64,000 nucleotides of DNA from a virus, in IMG/VR virus record IMGVR_UViG_3300035698_026847, positions 1-64,000 of that record. One strand, 5' to 3'. This document shows, one piece after another, positions 25,392 through 33,778 of this stretch. Each line of letters starts with the position of its first letter. Within the stretch, counting starts at the first letter, position 1. The notes below the pieces were generated by a model, which saw only the letters and a list, made by a program, of their open reading frames with translations, had not been told where the DNA came from and did not search any database. Position numbers and translations under genes: made by a program.

Positions 25392-26414
25392 CTAGAAGGA
25401 AAGTGTAAGTTTTGTAACGAAACTTTGAGTAAGGTATTTTGTGTTTCTGTTTGATCCAGAAGTGTATTTTTTCACACAATTCCAACCTTCTATTATAGCA
25501 CGGAAGATTTGATCAACTTTAACTCTCTCAACCTGGTGTCTGAAGAAATATAGTCTGTTTTTAGAACTTATTGCATCTACTGGTTTACCATTCTTACTCC
25601 ATACTTCAGAAACATATTGACCAATATCTTCTGGAGATTCGTTTCCAAAATCCATTGCCATCCTGCAATGTGCGATAAAGGCCAAAACCTCCAATACGCT
25701 TCCGGTAAACGTCATAAACAAATCATCATAGTTTTCTTTTATAAAGATCTTATATGTTTCTCTAATGCTTTTATCTAGATCTCCATCCAATATTGCAGCA
25801 ATGACAGTTTCTGTTTCGTTTATTCTGTTCCCTTCGATAATCCTAATTGCTTTTTCCGCATTGGAATCATCAACAAAAACTCTAATCTTTTTGATCTCCT
25901 GAATTGTAGAGCCATAATCATAGCCACAAATCTTAAAAATCTTATTTAGAGTTTGTTCACTTCCTGTCCATTCTGAAAATCTTTTTATAAAATCTCTTCC
26001 TTCAGGTATAACCTTTTTATTTGCAAATCCAGTTTTTTGTATTACTGGTTCGAAAAGTTCAAGATTGTCTCTGAATCTTTTATACATTACTGTTCGTTTG
26101 TCAATCGACGAAGAGATCGAATTTGGAGGAGAATCTATTACTATTAGAGTTTTTCCATCCGGAATAACAGATAAAAATCCTGTAAGCTTTTTAATGTCAG
26201 GAATGGGACCGTCATGAATAAAAACTTGCCTACTGTTCCCAAACACTGAGCTTTCGTTCATAGATCCGAAAATCTCATTTGCGTTGACACCAGTCAAATC
26301 AAATATATCTACATCTTCTTCTTCTTTGATGGCGTTGATAATTTCTTTTTTTCTTTCAATGCAAAGAAATCTATCTCCGCAAATCCAGTATAGATTTTTT
26401 ACTGCGGTTGACAT
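25392..26414 (-). CDS. holA: DNA polymerase III clamp-loader delta subunit-like
   Basis: 340 residues. Starts NLYWICGDRFLCIERKKEII, like the opening of HolA (short strand, Gly, then helix), continues with a divergent AAA+ fold lacking Walker motifs (TLIVIDSPPN) and a helical C-terminal collar-like half (VIAAILDGDLDKSIRETYKIF). Delta opens the sliding clamp. The ORF overlaps the clamp gene by 16 bases, and DnaX is encoded 5 kb upstream in the same direction. Sequence identity to HolA is low, so the call rests on fold pattern and context. Confidence 0.75.
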   Translation of the reverse strand: MSTAVKNLYWICGDRFLCIERKKEIINAIKEEEDVDIFDLTGVNANEIFGSMNESSVFGNSRQVFIHDGPIPDIKKLTGFLSVIPDGKTLIVIDSPPNSISSSIDKRTVMYKRFRDNLELFEPVIQKTGFANKKVIPEGRDFIKRFSEWTGSEQTLNKIFKICGYDYGSTIQEIKKIRVFVDDSNAEKAIRIIEGNRINETETVIAAILDGDLDKSIRETYKIFIKENYDDLFMTFTGSVLEVLAFIAHCRMAMDFGNESPEDIGQYVSEVWSKNGKPVDAISSKNRLYFFRHQVERVKVDQIFRAIIEGWNCVKKYTSGSNRNTKYLTQSFVTKLTLSF

Positions 26415-27652
26415 TGGATACTCTTCACAACGCTTGAGATAAGGCAGACATTTTTATCTTCGTCAACGATTTGAACCGGATCATGTGAACTGATTATTTT
26501 GAATGTAATTAAATCACCAGAGCATCTATTAAGCATTTCTCCAAGATCGTCAATCGTCAATACAATTTGATCATTAAATTCTTCACCTTCAATGTGGTCG
26601 TTGTCTAACGGTTCGGTTTCGTTATGATACGACTTAATAATCGTCGAATCACCTACGGCATTAAGCGAGAAATCTATTTTTCTTTCGTCTGTACTGAAAT
26701 CCATTCTAATTCCGAACTCACCACCAGTAGCTAGATTTGATGATTTAATACAATTGACTAAATTGTCTCGTGGAACTTTGATGACGGTTTTGGTAAGATC
26801 GTCTTTAGAAGATGCAATCGATCTCCAGTTTGGCATCGTCTCTTTTGCTGTTTGAATGGCGTTTGGTATGGCATGCCATTGATGTGTCTGTTTTATTAGT
26901 GTGTATTTCTCTCCAATCTGAAGAATACAATCTTTGCCCTTCTTCAGACTTTTTAATGCAGGCATAAAACCGGCTCGAAGCGGGCATACGACTGCTTTTG
27001 GCTTTACATCTTTCCGATCATGACCCTTTTTATCATACCAGCAAATCTTCATCTTATTTGCAGCACATGAGGCTATGTCTTCTTTTGAGAAAATTTGAAT
27101 CTGGACTCCCCAAAGATGTCTTCTCATCTCATGGGTATCCGCAATAAATTCAACCGACTCAACTGCCTCAATCAAACTTTCCGGATCTACTTCTACATCT
27201 TTTCTTTTTTCATTTGGAGGATTTTCATCAAAGAATCTAGGCTTTATTGATGTAAACCCCGTTTTCTTTTTTCTTCCTTTTTTGCCAAAGTCCGTACAGT
27301 GGACAACCAGATTGACACCTTTATTTTTGTCTTCTGTTTGAAAATTAATAACAGATCCTTTTGGATATGTTGCCATTGAATCGATGAAATTTTGTCCATC
27401 GACGAAAAACTTTCCAGGCTCATCTATCGAAAAGAGATCCGATACATCGTCAGAATCATCAGAAAAAGTAGATTTATTTATCAATGAACATACCCAAAAT
27501 CCTACATTGGTTGCCATAAATAAGATTTTCTCATCGCTAACATCGATGAGAAGAGGAATTATTTCTTCCCCTTCTATTTTACTGAAAGCATTTGACTTTT
27601 TAATAATCGACAATGTTTCGTGAAGACTGTTTCGTGATACTTTGAATTTCAT
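26399..27652 (-). CDS. dnaN: DNA polymerase III sliding clamp (beta)-like
   Basis: 417 residues from ATG 27652 with GGAG seven bases upstream; an in-frame TTG at 27664 is less likely. The N-terminus MKFKVSRNSLHETLSIIKK, followed by IPLLIDVSDEKILFMATN, is typical of DnaN, and the length fits three clamp domains of ~130 residues. The C-terminus ends VKSIQCQP rather than the classical MPMRL, so the loader and polymerase contact surface is diverged. Forms the processivity ring for the DnaE encoded at 56.6-61.6 kb. The delta gene overlaps its end. Confidence 0.85.
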   Translation of the reverse strand: MKFKVSRNSLHETLSIIKKSNAFSKIEGEEIIPLLIDVSDEKILFMATNVGFWVCSLINKSTFSDDSDDVSDLFSIDEPGKFFVDGQNFIDSMATYPKGSVINFQTEDKNKGVNLVVHCTDFGKKGRKKKTGFTSIKPRFFDENPPNEKRKDVEVDPESLIEAVESVEFIADTHEMRRHLWGVQIQIFSKEDIASCAANKMKICWYDKKGHDRKDVKPKAVVCPLRAGFMPALKSLKKGKDCILQIGEKYTLIKQTHQWHAIPNAIQTAKETMPNWRSIASSKDDLTKTVIKVPRDNLVNCIKSSNLATGGEFGIRMDFSTDERKIDFSLNAVGDSTIIKSYHNETEPLDNDHIEGEEFNDQIVLTIDDLGEMLNRCSGDLITFKIISSHDPVQIVDEDKNVCLISSVVKSIQCQPQ

Positions 27653-27664
27653 TCTGTTCTCCAA

Positions 27665-28444
27665 TCAATCAAAATGTTTTATACTGTTTATTTTTTCTGG
27701 CTGTTTTGCTAGAATATCATACTGCGGCTTTCCAGACCATTTCCGATCATAATATGCTCTATTACCTTCTCCGCCCCTTACATGTCTGCTGGTGCTTCCA
27801 ACGGCGTGATAAATCATAGCTGTTGATGTCATTGATACTTTTTTACCAGATTCCAAAATCCTATTGATAAAATCCAAATCTTCATAATATCTAACATCAA
27901 ATCCTTCGTCAAAAACTCCCAATTCGTCAAAACATATTCTTGGGCACATAAAGCAGCATCCAACGACATAGTTGTCTACCGTTACTCCATATCTTAATTG
28001 TTCATAATGATGTGGACGACGAATTATTTTTTTGGGATTTTTTTCATAGCAAGTCGTTGGAGATGTCCAGTACACAAGTTTTAATCTTTGAAGATTTTTT
28101 CTCATTTCCCGTATGGTGTCAAGAAAAATAAACTCAATATCATTATTGGTTATGCATATGAAATTGTACTTAGAAATCTTTATCCCCTGATTCCATGATT
28201 TTGACACGCCAACATTTTGTTCATTCTTCAATATAGTAAATTTATCTGCTCCAATTATATTTTTATATATTCCCAATAAATCATCTGTCTCTTTATCTTT
28301 ACCATTGTTTATTACGATTATTTCAAACAATAAATTTGATAGATCGTGAGACCCAATGAAGCTTTTAAAAAAAGCATCCGTAAGATGAGATTTTTCTAAT
28401 ACTGGGATAACAATACTGATTCCTTCGTCTATTTTTTCTGACAT
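27665..28444 (-). CDS. Family 2 glycosyltransferase
   Basis: 259 residues. GT-A fold: ISIVIPVLEKSH at the N-terminus, IIVINNGKDKET, QNVGVSKSWNQG, then the metal-binding NNDIEF, and the acceptor-side motif FDEGFDVRYYEDLDFINR with catalytic-type ED. No transmembrane segment. It could glycosylate phage DNA bases, virion proteins or host surface sugars; which cannot be told from sequence. The gene lies directly upstream of the clamp gene and follows an unknown protein by zero bases. Confidence 0.88.
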   Translation of the reverse strand: MSEKIDEGISIVIPVLEKSHLTDAFFKSFIGSHDLSNLLFEIIVINNGKDKETDDLLGIYKNIIGADKFTILKNEQNVGVSKSWNQGIKISKYNFICITNNDIEFIFLDTIREMRKNLQRLKLVYWTSPTTCYEKNPKKIIRRPHHYEQLRYGVTVDNYVVGCCFMCPRICFDELGVFDEGFDVRYYEDLDFINRILESGKKVSMTSTAMIYHAVGSTSRHVRGGEGNRAYYDRKWSGKPQYDILAKQPEKINSIKHFD

Positions 28445-29152
28445 TTAAAACAACGCCTCCATCTGAACCTTCCCCTTAACATATATTTCTGTTTTGTTAT
28501 GCTTGTTTGTTTTAATTATTTCAAGCATTTTTTTCTGATTATCAGACAAAAAGTCCCAGACAATTTCTCCTCTTCTCCATCTCCAGAAATACATAGAAAA
28601 GCTTTTTGATTGACTGTTTTTCCCAGGAGAGTCATAGCAATCCGAGAAAAAGAACATATTATTCCCTTCGAGAATTTCTAATGATTGTCTTATGTTTTTC
28701 TTTTCGTGTTCGATTCCAAGCCAATACACAATATCATGAAGATCGGAAAGAGATGATGTTGCGAATTGATGACCAAACAAATCAATACCTATTATTGTTT
28801 TCTTTTTAAATCCTGATTTTTTATACAAAGAAGTGTTGCCGTCAACATCGTAGAGGTAATGCTGATTCCCATCATTTGCAAGAACCTTTGAACCCTGGTA
28901 AACTGATTCTGAATTGAGAATCTGTTTCCCCATCTTCAATGACAATGATGCTGTTCTAATTGATCTTCCAAACCTAAATTCAGACTGTTTACTGATTTCA
29001 AGATGTTCCGTTGTTTGACAATTAAATGTTCGACAAATTGCCTTTTTATACGCTTCGTAGTTATATTCGTTTACGATTCCTTCTTCCCACTCAAAAATCA
29101 ATTGAACGATTTCATCTTTATTAGCAGTGTCATATATTGGAATCTTTCTCAT
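28445..29152 (-). CDS. Hypothetical protein
   Basis: 235 residues from ATG 29152 with GAGGG eight bases upstream (in-frame ATG at 29167 has no site). Mixed alpha/beta composition, several aromatic residues near the C-terminus (SMYFWRWRRGEIVWDF). Stop abuts the glycosyltransferase start, so the two are probably made together. No recognisable domain. Confidence 0.68.
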   Translation of the reverse strand: MRKIPIYDTANKDEIVQLIFEWEEGIVNEYNYEAYKKAICRTFNCQTTEHLEISKQSEFRFGRSIRTASLSLKMGKQILNSESVYQGSKVLANDGNQHYLYDVDGNTSLYKKSGFKKKTIIGIDLFGHQFATSSLSDLHDIVYWLGIEHEKKNIRQSLEILEGNNMFFFSDCYDSPGKNSQSKSFSMYFWRWRRGEIVWDFLSDNQKKMLEIIKTNKHNKTEIYVKGKVQMEALF

Positions 29153-29170
29153 GGCATTAGCCCTCATAAA

Positions 29171-29180
29171 ATATATACGA
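29171..29180 (-). promoter_or_regulatory. TCGTATNAT-type promoter-like motif
   Basis: Minus strand TCGTATATAT, 19 bases from the ATG at 29152, within the 38-bp gap. Same motif as in three other gaps. A start here would give a very short leader that still includes the GAGGG site. Confidence 0.4.
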
Positions 29181-29190
29181 TATTTGAGGT

Positions 29191-29823
29191 CTATTTACCG
29201 TCAACAAGCCTTCCTATAATAATTCCTATCTCGTACCAATCTTCAGCAAAAAAAATATTCTTCTCTATTTTTTCCATTACTTTTTCTTTGGTAATTAATC
29301 TAAGACCATTTAAGTCGAATGATCTATTCCATTTTCTGATTGGAACGATTGTTTTTACATCAGCTGCACATAAAGAAATTGCAATCCGAGGATCGTCTTC
29401 GACGGCAACATTGATCCCATATGTTTTTACGATTTTAGTTTTATCGGATTCAACAATCTGTCCATTAATATTTATATTTTTGTTCTGTAATGCTTCCGCC
29501 AAACGGAATTGAATCTCTTCAGTTGGTAAAGAGATAGTAGGATTATTATCAAATACTATAATAGTCTGTGTATCTGTTGGCGATTTTCCAAAAAACGAGG
29601 AAACTACCTCTTTTGACTGAGGGTATACTTCTGACATTTTGAAAAATTTATCTTGAATCTTATTGAAATAATTCTCTCCACCAATAGATCTAATTTTCTT
29701 CCAAGAATCGGGAGATTCCCATTTTGTTTTTTCATTTCCAGATTTATATGCAATATAATTAAATAAATCAACATCTCTTGTTAGGGTATTCCCCCAATCT
29801 ATCATTATCCTTAATGAATCCAT
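29191..29823 (-). CDS. HAD-like phosphatase (deoxyribonucleotidase-like), diverged
   Basis: 210 residues; AGGA site upstream. Opens IMIDWGNTLTRD, like HAD motif I, but the second Asp of DxD is Gly. Later AVEDDPRIAI matches motif IV of HAD phosphatases such as 5'(3')-deoxyribonucleotidases. If active it would dephosphorylate nucleotides; loss of the second motif I aspartate casts doubt, because it normally acts as the general acid. In the nucleotide/replication operon. Confidence 0.55.
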   Translation of the reverse strand: MDSLRIMIDWGNTLTRDVDLFNYIAYKSGNEKTKWESPDSWKKIRSIGGENYFNKIQDKFFKMSEVYPQSKEVVSSFFGKSPTDTQTIIVFDNNPTISLPTEEIQFRLAEALQNKNININGQIVESDKTKIVKTYGINVAVEDDPRIAISLCAADVKTIVPIRKWNRSFDLNGLRLITKEKVMEKIEKNIFFAEDWYEIGIIIGRLVDGK

Positions 29824-29833
29824 TTTGTTTTTC

Positions 29834-30202
29834 CTAAAATATCTTAGAAGGATCTATCATCTCAACTTCGCCCGGACGAACAATATTATCAATTCTTATA
29901 GCTTGTGGTCGTTCATTGTCATGCATCTTTTTAGTCAATCCATCTTCGGTAGTCCCTTCTGTAGTTTCTAATATAATTACTTTTGCTAATTGTCTGGACT
30001 GCACCCCTACAGCATACAGCTCTTCGTCTATAGAGGTGTTGCTTATCGGATCAGGTACTCGAAGCTGATTTATTACCTCTGCATTTTCATCAGTTTCTTG
30101 TGTTGTTTCGATTATTTGTTTTGTTGTTGTTTTTCTCGTTAACATAAAAGTTTCGTCAGTAGAATCACTTTTTACAATTAGTATTTTTGTGGCTCTTGGC
30201 AT
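29834..30202 (-). CDS. Hypothetical small protein
   Basis: 122 residues; AGGAG 13 bases upstream. Thr/Glu-rich, beta-leaning (ATKILIVKSDSTDETFMLTR). Ends near the HAD-like gene and starts nine bases after the sigma gene. No domain recognised. Confidence 0.65.
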   Translation of the reverse strand: MPRATKILIVKSDSTDETFMLTRKTTTKQIIETTQETDENAEVINQLRVPDPISNTSIDEELYAVGVQSRQLAKVIILETTEGTTEDGLTKKMHDNERPQAIRIDNIVRPGEVEMIDPSKIF

Positions 30203-30211
30203 TTTTAATAT

Positions 30212-30994
30212 CTATCTCCTTTGAATTGTTTTACTTATTTTTATATCATCAACTTTTTTTTCAAAAACTTTAGGATTAATATTTAACCTTTCTAGAGTTT
30301 TTTTTATTTTTGGACGACTTCTTACTATCGCATTATCTATACTTTTTGAATCTAATATTGTTTTTCCATCTTTATTCTTTTTGTAGAACGAAAGAATACT
30401 TGCAACTTCTTTATAGGAATATCCTTCGATAAATCTTAAAACAAAAACCTTTTGTTCCATATCTGATAAATTTTTTGAAACTTCTTCAATCAAATACTCT
30501 TCGTAGTCTCTTGATATTACTTCCATCGAATTTCCAAGTGAAGAATTACCCATGGATTTTTCCGACGCCACTGTTTCTATATACGATACGGAATCTCCTT
30601 CATCGTTTTGGATACTATCATCTAAACTAAAAGAAGTATTGAGAATTACACGTTTTTTAGCCATCTCTCTATTGATAGTAGTTATTATGTGTTTTCTAAT
30701 AGATGACTGTGCAAAGGCCATAAAACTCCCTTTATTCGAATCATACTTATCAATAACATTAATAAGTTTAAGTGCTCCCTCTTGAAAAACATCTTGCGGC
30801 TCACCACCCTGGATAAAAAATTCTTTAGTTAAATGAGCTAAATATCCATACATATGACAAAGTATAGATTTAAAAGCTGCTTCGTCTTTGTTTTTCGCAA
30901 GTTTTATTTTTTCTTCCAATTCCTTCTTTGTAAGTTTTATATGTTTAATTCCTGGAAAGAAACCGAAATTTAACTCTTCTTTACGATTCATCAA
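30212..30994 (-). CDS. Sigma-70 family factor, SigH-like
   Basis: 260 residues; GGAGG site before ATG. Region 2: EPQDVFQEGALKLINVIDKYD, then FMAFAQSSIRKHIITTINRE, typical of core-binding and -10-recognising helices of SigH/Spo0H-type factors. Region 4: NLSDMEQKVFVLRFIEGYSYKEVASIL, a helix-turn-helix for the -35 box. More complete than the second sigma-like gene at 21183. Probably switches RNA polymerase to a phage gene class. Preceded by a consensus-like TTGACA promoter, so it is likely an early gene read by host polymerase. Confidence 0.88.
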   Translation of the reverse strand: MMNRKEELNFGFFPGIKHIKLTKKELEEKIKLAKNKDEAAFKSILCHMYGYLAHLTKEFFIQGGEPQDVFQEGALKLINVIDKYDSNKGSFMAFAQSSIRKHIITTINREMAKKRVILNTSFSLDDSIQNDEGDSVSYIETVASEKSMGNSSLGNSMEVISRDYEEYLIEEVSKNLSDMEQKVFVLRFIEGYSYKEVASILSFYKKNKDGKTILDSKSIDNAIVRSRPKIKKTLERLNINPKVFEKKVDDIKISKTIQRR

Positions 30995-31030
30995 TACGCC
31001 TCCATGTGATAATTACTACTCACAAAAAGG

Positions 31031-31059
31031 TATATTGTGTATTTTGTTAATTATGTCAA
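31031..31059 (-). promoter_or_regulatory. Sigma-70-type promoter for the SigH-like gene
   Basis: Minus strand TTGACA, 17-base spacer, then AATATA in the gap between dnaX and the sigma gene. Perfect -35 with a fair -10, about 37 bases from the start codon. Suggests transcription by the unmodified host polymerase. Confidence 0.6.
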
Positions 31060-31066
31060 CTTTCTA

Positions 31067-32173
31067 TTACATTTTACCATTTTCTATCTCTCTAATCATT
31101 TCTACAATACATGTGTCCAATAGAATATCTGTTCTATTTACATTTCTTATTTCATTCACATATGATGAAAATTTCTTTACCATATATATAACTAGATCTA
31201 CACTGACTTTCGACTTAACCTCAGACCATTGTTTTCTTGATGGTTCTTCGACATGAAGAACGTCTTTCCCTACACTTTTACAAATCATCATTGTGTGTGC
31301 ATTTTCAAGGAGATCTTCCAAAATTGCTTCTGGAAGTTTTCCTTTATTCACTATCTTCTTTACGAGATGCAATGATCCAAGGTAATCCTTGTTTTGCATA
31401 GAAACAAGAAGATCGCAAAAGAATCCTTGACCAAGGCTACGGCCAATGCATTCGTCTACCAATTTTACATCTATTGAGATTCCATCGCTTTGGCTGATAA
31501 TCGGTTCAAGAATTGTTAAGGCATCTCTAACGCTTCCCTTTGCCGCCTTAGCAATACTCATTATTGCTTCGTTTTGAAATTTGGTTATCCCTTCTTTTTG
31601 GGCTATGATGTTTATAAATTTAGCTATCGTCTTTGTCTGGATTGCCTGTAAATTGAATTTTTGACATCTTGATCTAATCGTCGGTAGAATACGATGTCCT
31701 TCCGTTGTTGCTAGAATGAACATTGCTGATTCTGGAGGTTCCTCTAAGATTTTCAGCAAGGCCGAAGCTGCCGGACCCTTAAGGCAATGAACCTCATCTA
31801 TAATAAACACTCTCTTCCTGCACATTATTGGATAATTCATTGCGGTTTTACGAATATCACGAATATTATCAATTGAAGTATTCGTTGCTGCGTCTAATTC
31901 GATAATATCTCCTGCGGCGTTACTGTTCTCAATCGCAGAACATATTGGGCTTTTGATATCATATTCTAGACTTGGACCGTCTTCGCAGTTTACAATCATA
32001 GAAATTATTCTTGCGATTGTAGTTTTACCAACGCCTCTTGGGCCATGCAGAAGATAGGCATGAGACAGCATGTCTTTCGCAACAGCCTTCTCAAAATATT
32101 TCTTTACATGTTCTTGTCCGATAATATTCTTTAGTTTTTTCGGTCTGTATTTCGTATAAAGTGATGTGTTCAT
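31067..32173 (-). CDS. dnaX: DNA polymerase III gamma/tau-like clamp-loader ATPase
   Basis: 368 residues. AAA+ motor: KYRPKKLKNIIGQEHV at the N-terminus, Walker A HGPRGVGKTT, Walker B VFIIDEVH, sensor 1 LATTEGH, the SRC motif TIRSRCQKF. A Cys pair remains of the usual four-Cys zinc module. Length is that of gamma (domains I-III); there is no tau tail for helicase or polymerase contact. Drives loading of the clamp encoded at 26.4-27.7 kb with HolA. No delta-prime gene is in the window. Confidence 0.92.
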   Translation of the reverse strand: MNTSLYTKYRPKKLKNIIGQEHVKKYFEKAVAKDMLSHAYLLHGPRGVGKTTIARIISMIVNCEDGPSLEYDIKSPICSAIENSNAAGDIIELDAATNTSIDNIRDIRKTAMNYPIMCRKRVFIIDEVHCLKGPAASALLKILEEPPESAMFILATTEGHRILPTIRSRCQKFNLQAIQTKTIAKFINIIAQKEGITKFQNEAIMSIAKAAKGSVRDALTILEPIISQSDGISIDVKLVDECIGRSLGQGFFCDLLVSMQNKDYLGSLHLVKKIVNKGKLPEAILEDLLENAHTMMICKSVGKDVLHVEEPSRKQWSEVKSKVSVDLVIYMVKKFSSYVNEIRNVNRTDILLDTCIVEMIREIENGKM

Positions 32174-32181
32174 TTTTTTCT

Positions 32182-32778
32182 TTACTCCGTAACTCTATCA
32201 TGATAAAAAATCATAGAATCAAATTCATCGTGCCCTTTACTTTCAGGACAATACCATCTTATATAATCTTTTCTTTTTCCATCGTAATCTATAGTTCTCC
32301 AATCAATCAAATCATAAACTACTTCATTGAAGAATGGAAAATACATAATATTGTCGTCATCTTTAGATTTTACATCCGCATGAATAATGTTCAGGAAAAT
32401 TTTATCTGCTATTCTAAACTTGATAAAATGTTCATATACAGATCTCCCTCCTGCAATCATTATTTCGTTACCGGGTAAAGTCTCTGCAAACCATAATGCC
32501 TTATCTATAGTGTTGAATGTATGATACGGTTTAGAATCGTCATGAAGGCACAGCGAAGTATATCCATCATAATCGGCGTCTAAGACTATTATGTTTCTGC
32601 CATCCAACGGAAACCCAATTGTATCATATGTTGTCTTGCCCATTATTACTGGTTTCCCTAAAGTTTTTTCACGAAAATAGCGAAAATCCCCAGAGCAATG
32701 CCAGGGGATTTCGCCATTCTTCGCAATAATTCCTGTACGATCAGTAGCAACGATTAAGGAAATTGTCTTCTTACCCAT
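32182..32778 (-). CDS. folA: Dihydrofolate reductase
   Basis: 198 residues. ATG 32778 overlaps the upstream stop (ATGGGTAA), favouring this start over an in-frame ATG at 32802. DHFR signatures: ISLIVATDRTGIIAKNGEIPWH, substrate acid in SGDFRYFR, KPVIMGKTTYDTIG, RNIIVLD, and IMIAGGRSVYEHF. Regenerates tetrahydrofolate consumed by the ThyA encoded 1 kb upstream. Slightly longer than bacterial enzymes (C-terminal extension SKGHDEFDSMIF). Confidence 0.92.
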   Translation of the reverse strand: MGKKTISLIVATDRTGIIAKNGEIPWHCSGDFRYFREKTLGKPVIMGKTTYDTIGFPLDGRNIIVLDADYDGYTSLCLHDDSKPYHTFNTIDKALWFAETLPGNEIMIAGGRSVYEHFIKFRIADKIFLNIIHADVKSKDDDNIMYFPFFNEVVYDLIDWRTIDYDGKRKDYIRWYCPESKGHDEFDSMIFYHDRVTE

Positions 32779-32968
32779 TATATTCAGTTGACCATTTTGC
32801 ATCTAGTCTACCAAGTCTTCCAAGCTTATTGTACGCCGCTTTCTTGCTTGTCTTTAGCTTGACTGCGACCCTAGAATATTTGTCTTTCTTGTGTCTGAAT
32901 CTATCATGCCACATAATCAATCTACTTATTCTTTGATCCGTCCAATAGGTTTTGCTTTTCTTTTCCAT
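32771..32968 (-). CDS. Small basic HTH protein (SANT/Myb-like)
   Basis: 65 residues with a strong GGGAGA site seven bases before ATG. Trp-containing helical segment YWTDQRISRLIMWHDRF then YSRVAVKLKTSKKAAYNKLGRLGRL, the spacing of a SANT/Myb or resolvase-type helix-turn-helix. Very basic; probably binds DNA. Translationally coupled to DHFR and preceded by a promoter-like sequence and palindrome, so it could autoregulate. Confidence 0.75.
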   Translation of the reverse strand: MEKKSKTYWTDQRISRLIMWHDRFRHKKDKYSRVAVKLKTSKKAAYNKLGRLGRLDAKWSTEYNG

Positions 32969-32987
32969 GTTGTTTCTCCCTTTCGAC

Positions 32988-33008
32988 TATTATACGACAT
33001 CGTTGTCG
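32988..33008 (-). promoter_or_regulatory. TCGTATNAT promoter motif next to a palindrome
   Basis: Minus strand TCGTATAATA (32988-32997) contains TATAAT, about 20 bases upstream of the small HTH gene. Overlapping it is CGACA-TCGT-TGTCG (32995-33008), a five-base inverted repeat that could be an operator for the small HTH protein or a weak hairpin after the radical SAM gene. Confidence 0.5.
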
Positions 33009-33010
33009 AT

Positions 33011-33751
33011 TTAACTCATCTTTTCTTTTGTATAGAAATATTCTCTTAGGCAATTTCCACATCTATGACATACTGATGTTCCTTTTTCTCCTTCAATTTT
33101 CCCACATGAATATACCCATTTATTGTACTTGTATCTTTCCATGACAGATTCCCAGGCTGCGGTAGTGATGGCGTTATACGAATTTAAAGTACGTTTTCTA
33201 TAGATGTATGAGTCCTTATGCTCTTCTGGAACATCGCCTGTAAAATATGCCATGAAAGTCAGAATGATTGGAATTTCTTTTTCTGAGTAATAGTTTACAA
33301 CCCTTTCTACTAGATCAAGATTCCACAGATTCGTTCTGACTCTAACCATCATTAAATTTCTAGGAATTGGATCAATTAGATGAGCATTAAAATCGGTCAT
33401 TTTACCAGGATTCACCGTCAATGCAACGGGATCTATAAATTCTTCGAGATCAGCTGGGATACATGTATTGAAGAACTTCATAGGATAATGTGTAGCAGAA
33501 TCAATAACTGAATCTTTTTGATTGTTACTGTCATTTCCATCGTTCATTCTTACGACTCTTGTTTTACAATCTTCAATATCAGGCATATTAGGTAGATTTT
33601 CATCAAGAGGTTCAAGATACGATCTACCAGACTGAAAGAAACAATCCTCACAGTTCATTGGGCAAACTCCGGTCTGCGGAATAGCACATAGAATACCACT
33701 TCCTTTTGTTTTTGGATTTACTTTATATTCTCTGCGAATATAGGTTTTCAT
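33011..33751 (-). CDS. Radical SAM protein with C-terminal cysteine cluster
   Basis: 246 residues; AGGAG site. N-terminal CPMNCEDC gives the CxxxCxxC that binds the [4Fe-4S]-SAM cluster, inside GVCPMNCEDCFFQSGRS. The middle resembles a shortened radical-SAM barrel (ALTVNPGKMTDFN, RNLMMVRVRTNLW). The C-terminus holds five more cysteines (CGKIEG ... VCHRCGNC), able to bind a second cluster as in SPASM/twitch proteins. Reaction unknown; position between ThyA and DHFR hints at nucleotide or DNA-base modification, but this is inference. Confidence 0.78.
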   Translation of the reverse strand: MKTYIRREYKVNPKTKGSGILCAIPQTGVCPMNCEDCFFQSGRSYLEPLDENLPNMPDIEDCKTRVVRMNDGNDSNNQKDSVIDSATHYPMKFFNTCIPADLEEFIDPVALTVNPGKMTDFNAHLIDPIPRNLMMVRVRTNLWNLDLVERVVNYYSEKEIPIILTFMAYFTGDVPEEHKDSYIYRKRTLNSYNAITTAAWESVMERYKYNKWVYSCGKIEGEKGTSVCHRCGNCLREYFYTKEKMS

Positions 33752-33778
33752 TTTTTATCTCCTGTTTTTTATTATTAA

